Source of the DNA: Ancylobacter defluvii
Lineage (GTDB): Bacteria > Pseudomonadota > Alphaproteobacteria > Rhizobiales > Xanthobacteraceae
Assembly (NCBI RefSeq): GCF_018390605.1
Contig: NZ_JAHBGD010000028.1
Coordinates: 1 to 64,000 of the forward strand
Length of the DNA: 64,000 bases
Reading direction: 5' to 3'
Shown here: positions 36,752 to 45,545 of the stretch, piece by piece
Layout of the letters: every line of letters begins with the position of its first letter
Numbering within the stretch: position 1 is the first letter of the stretch
Notes under the pieces: generated by a model
What the model was told of the DNA's origin: nothing
What the model saw: only the letters and a program-made list of their open reading frames with translations
The model's database searches: none
Translations under genes and position numbers: made by a program

Positions 36752-37026
36752 ACGCATCCTCCCCTGTTCCCCCCGGCGGCGATGCTTTGCTATAAGAGCC
36801 GCCGCCCCGGAGTGCCACCGATCGCGCCATGCTGTGCGATCTGTGGAAAAGTGCTCTGGATTCAATGAACTGGGGCATGTTCTCGCCGCAAAGGCCGTTC
36901 AGCCTTCGCCGAACATGCATTCAAGGGATCGGCGGATGACGTGGATGAGCGCAAAGCCGCGCCGTAACGGCGTCGTTTCGCGCGTTGGGGATGGGCGTCA
37001 TGCCGCGAGGAATGGGGAACGTGCCT
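36752..37026 (+). promoter_or_regulatory. Spacer with inverted repeat and TATAAG box
   Basis: No gene is supported here. GCATGTTC (36875-36882) faces GAACATGC (36911-36918), 28 nt apart, upstream of the lipoprotein gene. A TATAAG box preceded by TTTGC lies at about 36792-36797 but has no good -35. These could be the promoter and operator of the lipoprotein gene. Confidence 0.3.
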
Positions 37027-38112
37027 ATGCGTGAAGGCGTTTTCGGCATCGGGGGGATGACCGGTTCGGCACGCCGCTTGATCATGGTTCCGGCACTCGG
37101 CCTGTTGCTGGCGGGGTGCGCCGGCGGCCTCGGCGGCGGCGGCAATGAAGGACCGATGGGCGGCGGCAATACCGATGGCCAGGGCGGCTTCGGCTCGACC
37201 ATGGAAACCACCACCGTCGCGCCGACCGCCGGCGCGTCTTCCGGGCCGACCGCGGTGGGCCGGGCAGCTCCCGCCGCGCCGGCGCTGCCGGCACCGGTGA
37301 CCGCCGTTACCGGCTCCCGCTCCTCCAGCCAGACCGTGGTTGCCGGTGACGGCGGCCTCGGGGCCAATTCCACCACCGGCGTCAATCCCGACGACTATAC
37401 CTGCCCCGGCGTGCAGGTGCGCGGCGGCGCGGCCACCTGGCAGGTCACCGACGGCGCCGAGGGCGGCATACGCTACCAGGCCAATCTCGGCACCTTCTCG
37501 CGCGAGTGCCATTTCGCCCGTCCGGACATGAACATGCGCGTCGGCATCCAGGGCCGGGTGCTGCTCGGCGCCAAGGGCGGTCCCGGCCGGGTGACGGTGC
37601 CGCTGCGTCTCGCCGTGGTTGAGGAAGGGCCGACGCCGAAGCCGATCTGGACCAAGCTCTATACGGTGCCGGTGGAGATCGGCCAGGGGGTGATGCAGGT
37701 CGATTTCGGCCTCGTCGCCGACGATGTGACCTTCCCGCTGCCGACCCCGGAGGCGCTTGAGCGTTACGTCGTCTATGTCGGCTTCGATTCGCAGGCCGGC
37801 GCGGCCGAGGCGCGGCGCACCACCCGCCCGCGTCCGGCGGCGCAGTCCCGGCCGGCGCAGGAGCCGGCACAGCCGCGTCCGGCGCGGACCACGCCGCCGG
37901 CCAGCGCGCCCGCGGCGGCCGCCACGGCACCGGTGCAGGCCACCCCTGCCGCTCCGGTTCGGGCCGCTCCCGCGACCCCCGCGCCGGCGGCCTCGGCGCC
38001 GATGAGCGGCGCGCCGGAGACCAGCACCGCGCCGGCGGCCTCGTCGTCGGCCAGCGGAAACAACCAGTGGATCGGTGCTCCGGCGCCTTCCACCGGCGGC
38101 TTCTCGCAATAG
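37027..38112 (+). CDS. Lipoprotein of unknown function with Ala/Pro-rich tail
   Basis: A 361-residue protein with a lipobox LLLAGC (Cys31) after a short signal segment, so the mature lipoprotein starts CAGGLGGGG. A middle domain (about 115-245) is compact, with CPGVQVR and TFSRECHFARPDMNMRVGIQGR; two cysteines may pair. The last 110 residues are Ala/Pro/Thr/Ser repeats. No named family is recognised. ATG 37027 is chosen; ATG 36985 is in frame. Terminated by the hairpin at 38159. Confidence 0.75.
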   Translation: MREGVFGIGGMTGSARRLIMVPALGLLLAGCAGGLGGGGNEGPMGGGNTDGQGGFGSTMETTTVAPTAGASSGPTAVGRAAPAAPALPAPVTAVTGSRSSSQTVVAGDGGLGANSTTGVNPDDYTCPGVQVRGGAATWQVTDGAEGGIRYQANLGTFSRECHFARPDMNMRVGIQGRVLLGAKGGPGRVTVPLRLAVVEEGPTPKPIWTKLYTVPVEIGQGVMQVDFGLVADDVTFPLPTPEALERYVVYVGFDSQAGAAEARRTTRPRPAAQSRPAQEPAQPRPARTTPPASAPAAAATAPVQATPAAPVRAAPATPAPAASAPMSGAPETSTAPAASSSASGNNQWIGAPAPSTGGFSQ

Positions 38113-38158
38113 GCGGGGGCCGTCTCCGGCCCTCGTTGCATCCGGTTTTCAATAGGAT

Positions 38159-38198
38159 CGAGGCCCGTCGCGGGTGACTGCGGCGGGCCTCGGCTTTT
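38159..38198 (+). terminator. Intrinsic terminator after the lipoprotein gene
   Basis: CGAGGCCCG (38159-38167) pairs with CGGGCCTCG (38184-38192), with inner CGC/GCG pairing, then GCTTTTCC. It also faces the end of the converging DUF3422 gene. Confidence 0.7.
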
Positions 38199-38279
38199 CC
38201 GGAGTGGGCTTACGCGGCCGACTTTGGTGGCCACCTGGGCGGCCACCCGGGTGCCGGGGCGCGGGCGCGAGGCGGCGCG

Positions 38280-39665
38280 CTAGATCTCGTCGAAATGGCC
38301 CCGGCGGATGCGCCGCACCACCATCCAGATCGCCAGCACTACGAAAGGCACGGCGAGCGCGGTGGCGATGCCGACGTCGTAATGCAGGCCGGCGTGCTCG
38401 GCGGCGGCGTGCAGCCCTTCTAGGGCGTAATGCAGCAGACTGATCACGTAATAGGAGATCGCCGCCACCGACAGCCCCTCGACGGTCTGCTGCAGGCGCA
38501 GCTGCATGCGGGCGCGCTTGTTCATCGAGGAGAGCAGGTCGCGGTTCTGCTGCTCCAGCTCGACATCGACGCGGGTGCGCAGCAGGTTGGCGGCGCTGGT
38601 GAGCTTCAGCGACAGATTGGCCTGGCGCTGCTCGGTGCTCTGGCAGGTGCGCATCGCCGGCAGCAGGCGGCGGGCGAGGAATTGCTGCCAGGTTGGGAAG
38701 CCGGCGATCGGCCGCTCGCCGATGGTGCGCAGCCGCAGGCCGACGATCTCGTCATAGGCGCGGCTGGCGCCGAAGCGGAACAGCGAGGCGGCGGCATCCG
38801 CCTCCACCTCGGCGGCGAGCGAGGTGAGCTCGTCAAGCAGCTTGTGGTTGGCGGCCAGCCCCTGGCTGTCCTTCATCTCGGTGGTGAGGGCGCGCAGCCG
38901 CTCCTCGATGCGCGCCACTCCCGGGGCGATGCGCATCGCCTCCGGCAGCCCGAGCAAGGCGAGGGTGCGGTAGGTCTCGATCTCCAGCACCCGCTGGATC
39001 AGGGCGCCGGCGGCGTCGGGCGTCATGCCGCGGTCGCGCACCAGGATGCGCACGAAGCCGGAGACGTCGGGCTGGAAATCGGTGGCGATCTCGGCGAAGC
39101 CGTCCTCGACATCGGAGCGGGCAAGGCTGGAGCGGTCGAACAGCCGGTCGAGGGGCAGCGAATCGGCGGTGTCGGTGGTCAGATGCAGGTCGACCGCCAC
39201 CAGCAGCAGGCCGGGTTGCGGGATCTGCGCCAGCGACGCCATCAGGCTCGCCGAGGAGGGATGGAACGGCAGGCCGCCGGTGACGATGTCCTCGGCCGGC
39301 AGCTCCCAGCTATAGGTGGTGAATTCGGCATGGCGCTCCCAGCGCACATTCACCCCGCCAAAGGCGGCGTGGTGCTGCTTGGCCTGGCGCGACGGCACCG
39401 GCTGGCCGCGCGCGGCGCACAGCGCGGCGAAGGCGTCGCGGTCGGCGGAAGCCTCCTCGCGATTGACCAGGAAGGCGAGATGCAGCAGCCGCGCCGGCGT
39501 CGAGACCGGCACGAAGGGGCGCGCGTGCAGTTCGGCCAGCACCCCGGCGCGCAGCGGATGATCGCGGAACGGCGTGAGCCCGAGCGGCGCCGGCGGCAGC
39601 GGCGCGGCGGCCGCATTGGCGGAAGCGCCGGATGCATCGGCACCGGATGCGGTGACATCGGGCAT
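38280..39665 (-). CDS. DUF3422 family membrane-anchored protein
   Basis: A 461-residue protein of the DUF3422 family. The family start HPLRAGVLAELHARPF is followed by a long helical region with a likely coiled coil (DVELEQQNRDLLSSMNKRARMQLRLQQTVEGLSV). C-terminal membrane segments lie near 395-455. The function is unknown; it probably sits in the inner membrane with a large soluble domain. Start ATG 39665 (MPDVTASG); the first 30 residues are an Ala-rich extension. Confidence 0.85.
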   Translation of the reverse strand: MPDVTASGADASGASANAAAAPLPPAPLGLTPFRDHPLRAGVLAELHARPFVPVSTPARLLHLAFLVNREEASADRDAFAALCAARGQPVPSRQAKQHHAAFGGVNVRWERHAEFTTYSWELPAEDIVTGGLPFHPSSASLMASLAQIPQPGLLLVAVDLHLTTDTADSLPLDRLFDRSSLARSDVEDGFAEIATDFQPDVSGFVRILVRDRGMTPDAAGALIQRVLEIETYRTLALLGLPEAMRIAPGVARIEERLRALTTEMKDSQGLAANHKLLDELTSLAAEVEADAAASLFRFGASRAYDEIVGLRLRTIGERPIAGFPTWQQFLARRLLPAMRTCQSTEQRQANLSLKLTSAANLLRTRVDVELEQQNRDLLSSMNKRARMQLRLQQTVEGLSVAAISYYVISLLHYALEGLHAAAEHAGLHYDVGIATALAVPFVVLAIWMVVRRIRRGHFDEI

Positions 39666-39918
39666 GGCGGGCCTCCCTGGCGCGCCGCGGCATGGCGGCG
39701 CGGTCGCGGAACTTTACACCGTGCGCAGCGGTTGCACGGTGAGGACGGCAAGGCAAGGCCGATACGGCGCGGCGGCGTGCGAAACCGCGTCGCGCCGGGC
39801 GGAGTTGTGGTGCATTTGCATTAACCATCGCGCAATGCCGTCGCGGTTAAAAATTCGATTGCATTGCCGATTGTGGCGGATGCATGAACGTTGCCAGGGT
39901 AGGTTTGGGAATCTGACC

Positions 39919-40662
39919 ATGACATTGCTTGCGCGTATCTGGGGCCTGTGCGTCGTCCTCATCCTCGCTCTTGCAGTGTCCTCGCCGGCCGATGCCCGAA
40001 GCGCAGCGTCGAGCGACGCCAAGCCGCGCGTCTACCTGCTGCGCGGACTCGCCAACATCTTCTCGCTCGGCATGGACGACCTCGCCACCAAGCTGAATGC
40101 GCGCGGCATCAAGGCGACCGTGCACTCCTATGCCGACTGGCAGACGGTTTCGGCGGCTGCGGTGGCCGAGGCCAAGCGCGGCAAGCGCCGTCCCTCGCCG
40201 GTGATCATCGTCGGCCATTCGCTGGGCGCCGACGCGGCGGTCTATATGGGCAACAAGGTGAGCGGCGAGGGCGTCCCGGTGCCGCTGGTGGTGACCTTCG
40301 ATCCGGTGACGCCCACCACCGCTTCCGCCAACATCGGCAAGGTGGTGAACTATTACGTGGCATCGGGCTCCGGCAAGCCGGTCGCCGGCCCGAAGGTGCA
40401 GAACATCAACATGGGTGGCGGCGATTCCAAGGTCGGCCACTTCAACATCGACAAGCTGGCGCAGCTGCACGAGCAGGTCATCGGCATGATCGACCGTCCG
40501 GCGGTGCGTCCGCGGCGGACCCGCCCGGCGGCACCGCCGACGGCCCGCGCTCCCGCCGCGCTCCCGGCCGCCGCCCAGCCGGCCGCACCCACCACCGAGA
40601 CCGCCGCCGTGCCGGCTGCTGCTGCGGCAAGCGTGCCGGCCGCCATCCGCGCGCCTAATTGA
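39919..40662 (+). CDS. Secreted alpha/beta-hydrolase-like protein
   Basis: A 247-residue protein with a signal peptide (cleaved near ADARSA). It has an alpha/beta-fold pattern: VYLLRGLANIFSLGMDDLA, then the nucleophile elbow GHSLGAD and VTFDPV. The C-terminal part keeps GHFNID with a possible catalytic His. The last 60 residues are Ala/Pro-rich. It may be a small lipase or esterase; the substrate is unknown. The upstream spacer (39666-39918) is AT-rich and holds facing TTAACC (39821) and GGTTAA (39845). Confidence 0.75.
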   Translation: MTLLARIWGLCVVLILALAVSSPADARSAASSDAKPRVYLLRGLANIFSLGMDDLATKLNARGIKATVHSYADWQTVSAAAVAEAKRGKRRPSPVIIVGHSLGADAAVYMGNKVSGEGVPVPLVVTFDPVTPTTASANIGKVVNYYVASGSGKPVAGPKVQNINMGGGDSKVGHFNIDKLAQLHEQVIGMIDRPAVRPRRTRPAAPPTARAPAALPAAAQPAAPTTETAAVPAAAAASVPAAIRAPN

Positions 40663-41062
40663 GCTCGACCGACACCACCCTGAACGTGTGCATCTCGCCG
40701 TCCTCGTCGCGCAGCGAGACATATTCGCCCGGCGCGAAGGCGTGGTCGCCGAAGCGATAGCCGGCCTCGTCATCCTCCGCCGCGCCCTTGTCGTAGTCGA
40801 ACACCCAGGTGGCGCCATTGGTGCCGCCGGCCCGGTGCACCAGCATGCCGTCTTCCGGCGGCTCGCCGCTCCAGAAGCGGTGCACGGTGCACAGCTCGCG
40901 GGCGAGGCGCCAGGCGGCGAGATCGATATGGCCGGCGGCGTCGAGCGGGGCGACGAACTCGTAGCCGTGCCGGGCACTGCCGTCCGGAAACTGCTTCGAG
41001 CGGGCGAGGTTCAGGCGGATGCGCTTTAGCACCACGGCATCGGCGGACGGGCTGGCGGTCAT
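40655..41062 (-). CDS. Protein of unknown function (135 residues)
   Basis: A soluble acidic protein with no domain I recognise. Recognisable parts are RIRLNLARSKQFPDGSARHGYEF, FWSGEPPEDGMLVHRAGG and WVFDYDKGAAEDDEAGYRFGDHAF. These look like a conserved alphaproteobacterial protein. ATG 41062 follows AGGGAG. It overlaps the end of the convergent hydrolase gene by 8 nt. Confidence 0.8.
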   Translation of the reverse strand: MTASPSADAVVLKRIRLNLARSKQFPDGSARHGYEFVAPLDAAGHIDLAAWRLARELCTVHRFWSGEPPEDGMLVHRAGGTNGATWVFDYDKGAAEDDEAGYRFGDHAFAPGEYVSLRDEDGEMHTFRVVSVELN

Positions 41063-41185
41063 TGGACGTTTCTCCCTTCTTCGCGGCATGGATCCGGCAT
41101 GCAGCCTTATCCCCATTCGAGGTGAGCACCGCCTTGATCGGGCGCAAGGCCGCGACCGTATCGACGCGGCGAATTGATCGGGCTC

Positions 41186-41248
41186 GACCAACAGATAATC
41201 CTCGGTGGTCTAGATTTTTTACCAAGGGCGGTGCATTGGTTCTCTAGA
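41186..41248 (+). promoter_or_regulatory. Nested inverted repeats upstream of glcD (candidate operator)
   Basis: GACCA (41186-41190) faces TGGTC (41206-41210). Then TCTAGA (41209-41214), ACCAA (41221-41225), TTGGT (41236-41240) and TCTAGA (41243-41248) are nested symmetrically. The TGGTC/GACCA half-sites resemble those of FadR-type GntR regulators such as GlcC. This is a visual inference. Confidence 0.35.
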
Positions 41249-41279
41249 ACGGGTCGAATGACCGTAGGGGAGGAGCGCC

Positions 41280-42860
41280 ATGTCACACGAGGCCATATCT
41301 GCGGCTCCGTCTGCGGCCCTGTCGCAGGGAGCCGTGCCGGGCGCGGGCGAGCCGGGCGAGGTCCCGCACGCGCTGGTGATGCCGGAACCCAAGCGTGAGG
41401 TGCTGGCGCGGCGAGGCGAGATCGTCGCCGATCTGCGCGCCATCGTGCCGGGCGAAGGGGTGATCGACACCGAGATCGAGATGCGCCCCTATGAGAGCGA
41501 CGGGCTGACCGCCTATCGCCAGCTCCCCCTCGCCGTGGTGCTGCCCTCGACCACGGCGCAGGTATCGAAGGTGCTGGCCTATTGCCACGCCCATGGCATC
41601 CGGGTGGTGCCGCGTGGGGCGGGCACCTCGCTGTCCGGCGGCGCGTTGCCGCTGGAGGACGCGATCCTGCTCGGCATGGGCAAGTTCAACCGCATCCTCG
41701 ACATCGACTTCGACAACCGTACCGTCACCGCCCAGCCGGGCGTGACCAATCTCGGCATCACCAATGCGGTGGTGCATGAGGGCTTCTATTACGCGCCCGA
41801 CCCCTCCTCGCAGATCGCCTGCACCATCGGCGGCAATGTCGCGGAGAATTCCGGCGGCGTGCACTGCCTGAAATACGGCCTCACCACCAACAACGTCATG
41901 GGCGTCGAGATGGTGCTGATCACCGGCGAGGTGATCCGGCTCGGCGGCCAGCATCTCGATTCCGGCGGGCTCGACCTCCTTGGCCTGATCGTCGGCTCGG
42001 AAGGGCTGCTGGGGGTAGTGACGGAAGTCACCGTGCGCATCCTCAAGAAGCCGGAGACGGCGCGGGCGGTGCTGGTCGGCTTTCCTTCCTCCGAGGCGGC
42101 GGGCGAATGCGTGGCCTCCATCATCGCCGCCGGCATCATTCCCGGCGGCATGGAGATGATGGACAAGCTCGCCATCGAGGCGGCCGAGGCCTTCGTCAAG
42201 GTCGGCTATCCGCTCGATGTCGAGGCGCTGCTGATCGTCGAACTCGACGGGCCGGAAGCCGAGGTGAACCACCTGATCGGACGGGTGTCGGAGATCGCCT
42301 CCGGGCTCGGCTGCATGACGCTGCGCGCCTCCACCAGCGAGGAGGAGCGCATGGCGTTCTGGGCCGGGCGCAAGGCGGCGTTCCCGGCGGTGGGGCGTAT
42401 CTCGCCGGATTATTACTGCATGGACGGCACCATTCCGCGCAAGGCGCTGCCGCGCGTGCTGTCCGGCATGACCGAGATGTCGGAGAAATACGGCCTCGCC
42501 TGCGCCAACGTGTTCCATGCCGGCGACGGCAACCTGCATCCGCTGATCCTCTACGATGCCAACAAGCCGGGCGAGCTGGAGCGCGCCGAGGCGTTCGGCC
42601 GAGACATCCTGCTGCTCTGCGTCGAGGTGGGCGGCGTGCTCACTGGCGAACACGGGGTCGGCGTCGAGAAGCGCGACCTGATGCCCTCAATGTTCAATGA
42701 GGTCGATCTGGCGCATCAGCAGCGGCTGAAATGCGCCTTCGATCCGGAATCGCTGCTCAACCCCGGCAAGATGTTCCCGCAGCTGCACCGCTGCGCCGAG
42801 CTTGGGCGCATGCATATCAGCGGCGGGCAGCTGCCGTTCCCGGACATTCCGCGGTTCTGA
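41280..42860 (+). CDS. glcD: Glycolate oxidase subunit GlcD (FAD-linked)
   Basis: A 526-residue FAD-binding oxidase of the D-lactate dehydrogenase/GlcD group. The FAD-PCMH domain carries RGAGTSLSGGALP and TIGGNVAENSGGVHCLKYGLT. The C-terminal cap has HAGDGNLHPLILYD and LTGEHGVGVEKRD, the conserved catalytic site. It oxidises glycolate to glyoxylate with GlcE and GlcF at the membrane. ATG 41280 has GGGGAGGAG upstream. It is followed by an amidohydrolase gene 16 nt later, then glcE and glcF. Confidence 0.95.
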   Translation: MSHEAISAAPSAALSQGAVPGAGEPGEVPHALVMPEPKREVLARRGEIVADLRAIVPGEGVIDTEIEMRPYESDGLTAYRQLPLAVVLPSTTAQVSKVLAYCHAHGIRVVPRGAGTSLSGGALPLEDAILLGMGKFNRILDIDFDNRTVTAQPGVTNLGITNAVVHEGFYYAPDPSSQIACTIGGNVAENSGGVHCLKYGLTTNNVMGVEMVLITGEVIRLGGQHLDSGGLDLLGLIVGSEGLLGVVTEVTVRILKKPETARAVLVGFPSSEAAGECVASIIAAGIIPGGMEMMDKLAIEAAEAFVKVGYPLDVEALLIVELDGPEAEVNHLIGRVSEIASGLGCMTLRASTSEEERMAFWAGRKAAFPAVGRISPDYYCMDGTIPRKALPRVLSGMTEMSEKYGLACANVFHAGDGNLHPLILYDANKPGELERAEAFGRDILLLCVEVGGVLTGEHGVGVEKRDLMPSMFNEVDLAHQQRLKCAFDPESLLNPGKMFPQLHRCAELGRMHISGGQLPFPDIPRF

Positions 42861-42875
42861 GCGAGGTCAGGAGAC

Positions 42876-44291
42876 ATGGCGACGCTGCTCGCGAAAAACG
42901 CCGACATCCTCGTCACCATGGACGGTGCGCGCCGGGAGATTGCCGGCGGCGGGATTTTCGCGCGCGACGGCATGATCGAAGCGGTGGGGCTAAGCGAGAC
43001 GCTGCCGGCCAGTGCCGACCGGGTGATCGACCTTTCCGGCCACGTGGTGCTGCCGGGGCTGGTGAACTGCCATCACCATCTCGACCAGACGCTGACCCGT
43101 AATCTGCCGGCGGCGCAGAACACCAATTTGTTCCGCTGGCTGAAGGCGCATTACCGCATCTGGGGCGCCCGCACGCCGGAGGCGAGCCGCACCGCGACGC
43201 TGGTCGGCCTCGCCGAACTGGCGCTGTCCGGCTGCACCACCGCCTTCGACCACGCTTATGTGTTCCGCAATGGCTGCAGGGTCGATGACCAGATCGCCGC
43301 CGCCCGCGAGATCGGCATGCGCTTCATGGTCTCGCGCGGCTCGATGTCGCTGGGCGAAAGCCGTGGCGGCCTGCCGCCGGACAGCTGCGTCGAGCTTGAG
43401 GACGATATCCTCGCCGACAGCGAGCGGGTGATCGGCGCCTATCACGATGCCGCTCCCGGCTCGATGCTGCAGATCGCGCTGGCGCCCTGCTCGCCCTTCT
43501 CGGTCTCGGCGGAGCTGATGCGCGAGAGCGCGACCATCGCCCGCCGGCACAAGGTGCGGCTGCACACCCATCTCGCCGAGACCATCGACGAGGAGCGCTA
43601 CACGCTGGAGCGCTTCGGCAAGCGGCCGGTGGCCTATATGGAGGAGCTCGGCTGGCTCGGCGATGACGTCTGGTTCGCCCATGCGGTGCACGTCAAAGAC
43701 CATGAGATCGGCTGCTTTGCCGGTTCAGGAGTCGGCGTGTGCCATTGCCCGTCCTCGAATATGCGGCTCGCTTCCGGCATCGCCCCGGTCAAGGCCTATC
43801 GCCGTGCCGGCGTGAAGGTGGGGCTTGGCGTCGACGGCTCGGCCTCCAACGACGGCAACCACATGCTCGGCGAGGCGCGGCAGGCGATGCTGCTGGCGCG
43901 CCTCCAGATTTCGCTGCGTCCGCCCGAGGGGCCGGACACCGCGCTCTCCACCTCCGATCCCTCGCGCGATCCGGAATGGATGACCGCGCGCGAGGCGCTG
44001 GAACTGGCGACGCTGGGCGGCGCCTCGGTGCTGGGCCGCGACGATATCGGCGCGCTCGAGCCCGGCAAATGCGCCGACTTCACCGCCTTCCGCCTCGACG
44101 ACCTCGCCTTTGCCGGCGGGCTCTCCGATCCGGTCGCCGCCTGCCTGTTCACCGGCCCGCACCGCGCCGGCTGGACCGTGGTGCACGGCAAGCCGGTGGT
44201 GGAGCGCGGCGCGATCATCACCATCGACCTGCCGGCGGTGATCGCCGAGCACAACCGGCATGCGGCGCGCCTCGCCGCCCTTTCCTCTTGA
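42876..44291 (+). CDS. 8-oxoguanine deaminase-family amidohydrolase
   Basis: A 471-residue zinc amidohydrolase of the 8-oxoguanine deaminase/atrazine chlorohydrolase clade. The metal and substrate motifs are NCHHHLDQTLTRN, HTHLAET, FAHAVHV, HCPSSNMRLASG and LGVDGSASND. Characterised relatives convert 8-oxoguanine to urate. CAGGAG precedes ATG 42876. It lies inside the glcD-glcE operon. Alternative amino-triazine or cytosine-like substrates cannot be excluded. Confidence 0.85.
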   Translation: MATLLAKNADILVTMDGARREIAGGGIFARDGMIEAVGLSETLPASADRVIDLSGHVVLPGLVNCHHHLDQTLTRNLPAAQNTNLFRWLKAHYRIWGARTPEASRTATLVGLAELALSGCTTAFDHAYVFRNGCRVDDQIAAAREIGMRFMVSRGSMSLGESRGGLPPDSCVELEDDILADSERVIGAYHDAAPGSMLQIALAPCSPFSVSAELMRESATIARRHKVRLHTHLAETIDEERYTLERFGKRPVAYMEELGWLGDDVWFAHAVHVKDHEIGCFAGSGVGVCHCPSSNMRLASGIAPVKAYRRAGVKVGLGVDGSASNDGNHMLGEARQAMLLARLQISLRPPEGPDTALSTSDPSRDPEWMTAREALELATLGGASVLGRDDIGALEPGKCADFTAFRLDDLAFAGGLSDPVAACLFTGPHRAGWTVVHGKPVVERGAIITIDLPAVIAEHNRHAARLAALSS

Positions 44292-44315
44292 AGACCGCCT
44301 GCGAGTGAACCGCAT

Positions 44316-45539
44316 ATGAGCGCACCCTCCACCGACCGCCTCCGCCCGCGCGACGAAGCCGAAGCCGCCGCGATCGTCCGCTGGGCGGTGTCCGAAAGCC
44401 GCACGCTCGATGTCGCCGGCACCGGCACCAAGCAGGGCCTCGGCCGTCACATCCAGACCGATGCCACGCTCGACCTCTCGGCACTGAGCGGGGTGACGCT
44501 CTACGAGCCCGCCGAGCTGGTGCTGAGCGCCCGCGCCGGCACGCCGGTGGCCGAGATCGAGGCGCTGCTGGCGGCCTCGAACCAGATGATGGCCTTCGAG
44601 CCGATGGATTTCGGCCCGCTGCTCGGCCGCCCCAGGGGCGGCGGCACGCTGGGCGGGCTGATGGCGACCAATCTCGCCGGCCCGCGCCGCCCCAGCGCCG
44701 GCGCCGCCCGCGACCACGCGCTCGGCCTGCGCGCGGTGTCCGGCCGCGGCGAGGCGTTCAAGGCCGGTGGCCGGGTGGTGAAGAACGTCACCGGCTACGA
44801 CCTGCCGCGCGGCCTCGCCGGCTCCTATGGCACGCTCGCCGCCTTCACCGAGCTGACCATCAAGGTGCTGCCGCGCCCGGAGACACTGGAGACGCTGCTG
44901 ATCTACGGCCTCGACGACGCCACCGCCGCCAAGGCGATGAGCGCGGCGGTCGGTTCTTATTACGACGTCTCCGGCGCCGCCCATGTGCCTTTCGTCCTTG
45001 CCGGGCGGATTCCCGCGTTGGCGCTCGCCGGAACCTCGGTCACGGCGCTGCGGCTGGAAGGCGTGCCGCCATCGATCCGCCATCGCCGCGAGAAGCTCGA
45101 AGGCCTGCTCGGCGGCTTCGGCGCGCTCGGCCATCTGGAGGCGGAGGCGTCGAGCACGCTGTGGGCGGCGCTGCGCGATGTCGAGCCGTTCGGCGAGGAC
45201 CTATCGCGCGCGGTGTGGCGGGTCTCGACCGCGCCGATGCAGGCGGCCGCCATCGGCGCTGCGGTCGAGGCGGCGGGCGGCACCTGCTTCTACGACTGGG
45301 CCGGCGGGCTGATCTGGATCGAGATGCCGGACGCCGATCCGCGCCCCGGGCTGGTGCGCGACGCGGTCACTGTCGCGGGCGGACACGCCACGCTGATCCG
45401 TGCCGCCGTCGCCGCTCGCGCCGCGCTCGAGGTGTTCCAGCCGCTCGACGCCGTGACCGGGGCGCTGGTGAAGCGGATGAAGGACGGTTTCGATCCCAGC
45501 CGGGTGCTCAGCCCCGGCCGCATGTATGCGGGAGTGTGA
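44316..45539 (+). CDS. glcE: Glycolate oxidase subunit GlcE (FAD-binding)
   Basis: A 407-residue subunit with an FAD-PCMH domain (residues 1-175) in which the GlcE signature VKNVTGYDLPRGLAGSYGTLA is clear. Also seen are RPRDEAEAAAIVRWA and the end ALVKRMKDGFDPSRVLSPGRM. It pairs with GlcD. It lies 24 nt after the deaminase-family gene and 6 nt before glcF. Confidence 0.94.
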   Translation: MSAPSTDRLRPRDEAEAAAIVRWAVSESRTLDVAGTGTKQGLGRHIQTDATLDLSALSGVTLYEPAELVLSARAGTPVAEIEALLAASNQMMAFEPMDFGPLLGRPRGGGTLGGLMATNLAGPRRPSAGAARDHALGLRAVSGRGEAFKAGGRVVKNVTGYDLPRGLAGSYGTLAAFTELTIKVLPRPETLETLLIYGLDDATAAKAMSAAVGSYYDVSGAAHVPFVLAGRIPALALAGTSVTALRLEGVPPSIRHRREKLEGLLGGFGALGHLEAEASSTLWAALRDVEPFGEDLSRAVWRVSTAPMQAAAIGAAVEAAGGTCFYDWAGGLIWIEMPDADPRPGLVRDAVTVAGGHATLIRAAVAARAALEVFQPLDAVTGALVKRMKDGFDPSRVLSPGRMYAGV

Positions 45540-45545
45540 GGCGCC

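Noticed and set aside
36867-36900. GAAC/GTTC boxes as a LexA site
   Set aside because: Spacing is not N7 in direct repeat, as alphaproteobacterial LexA needs.
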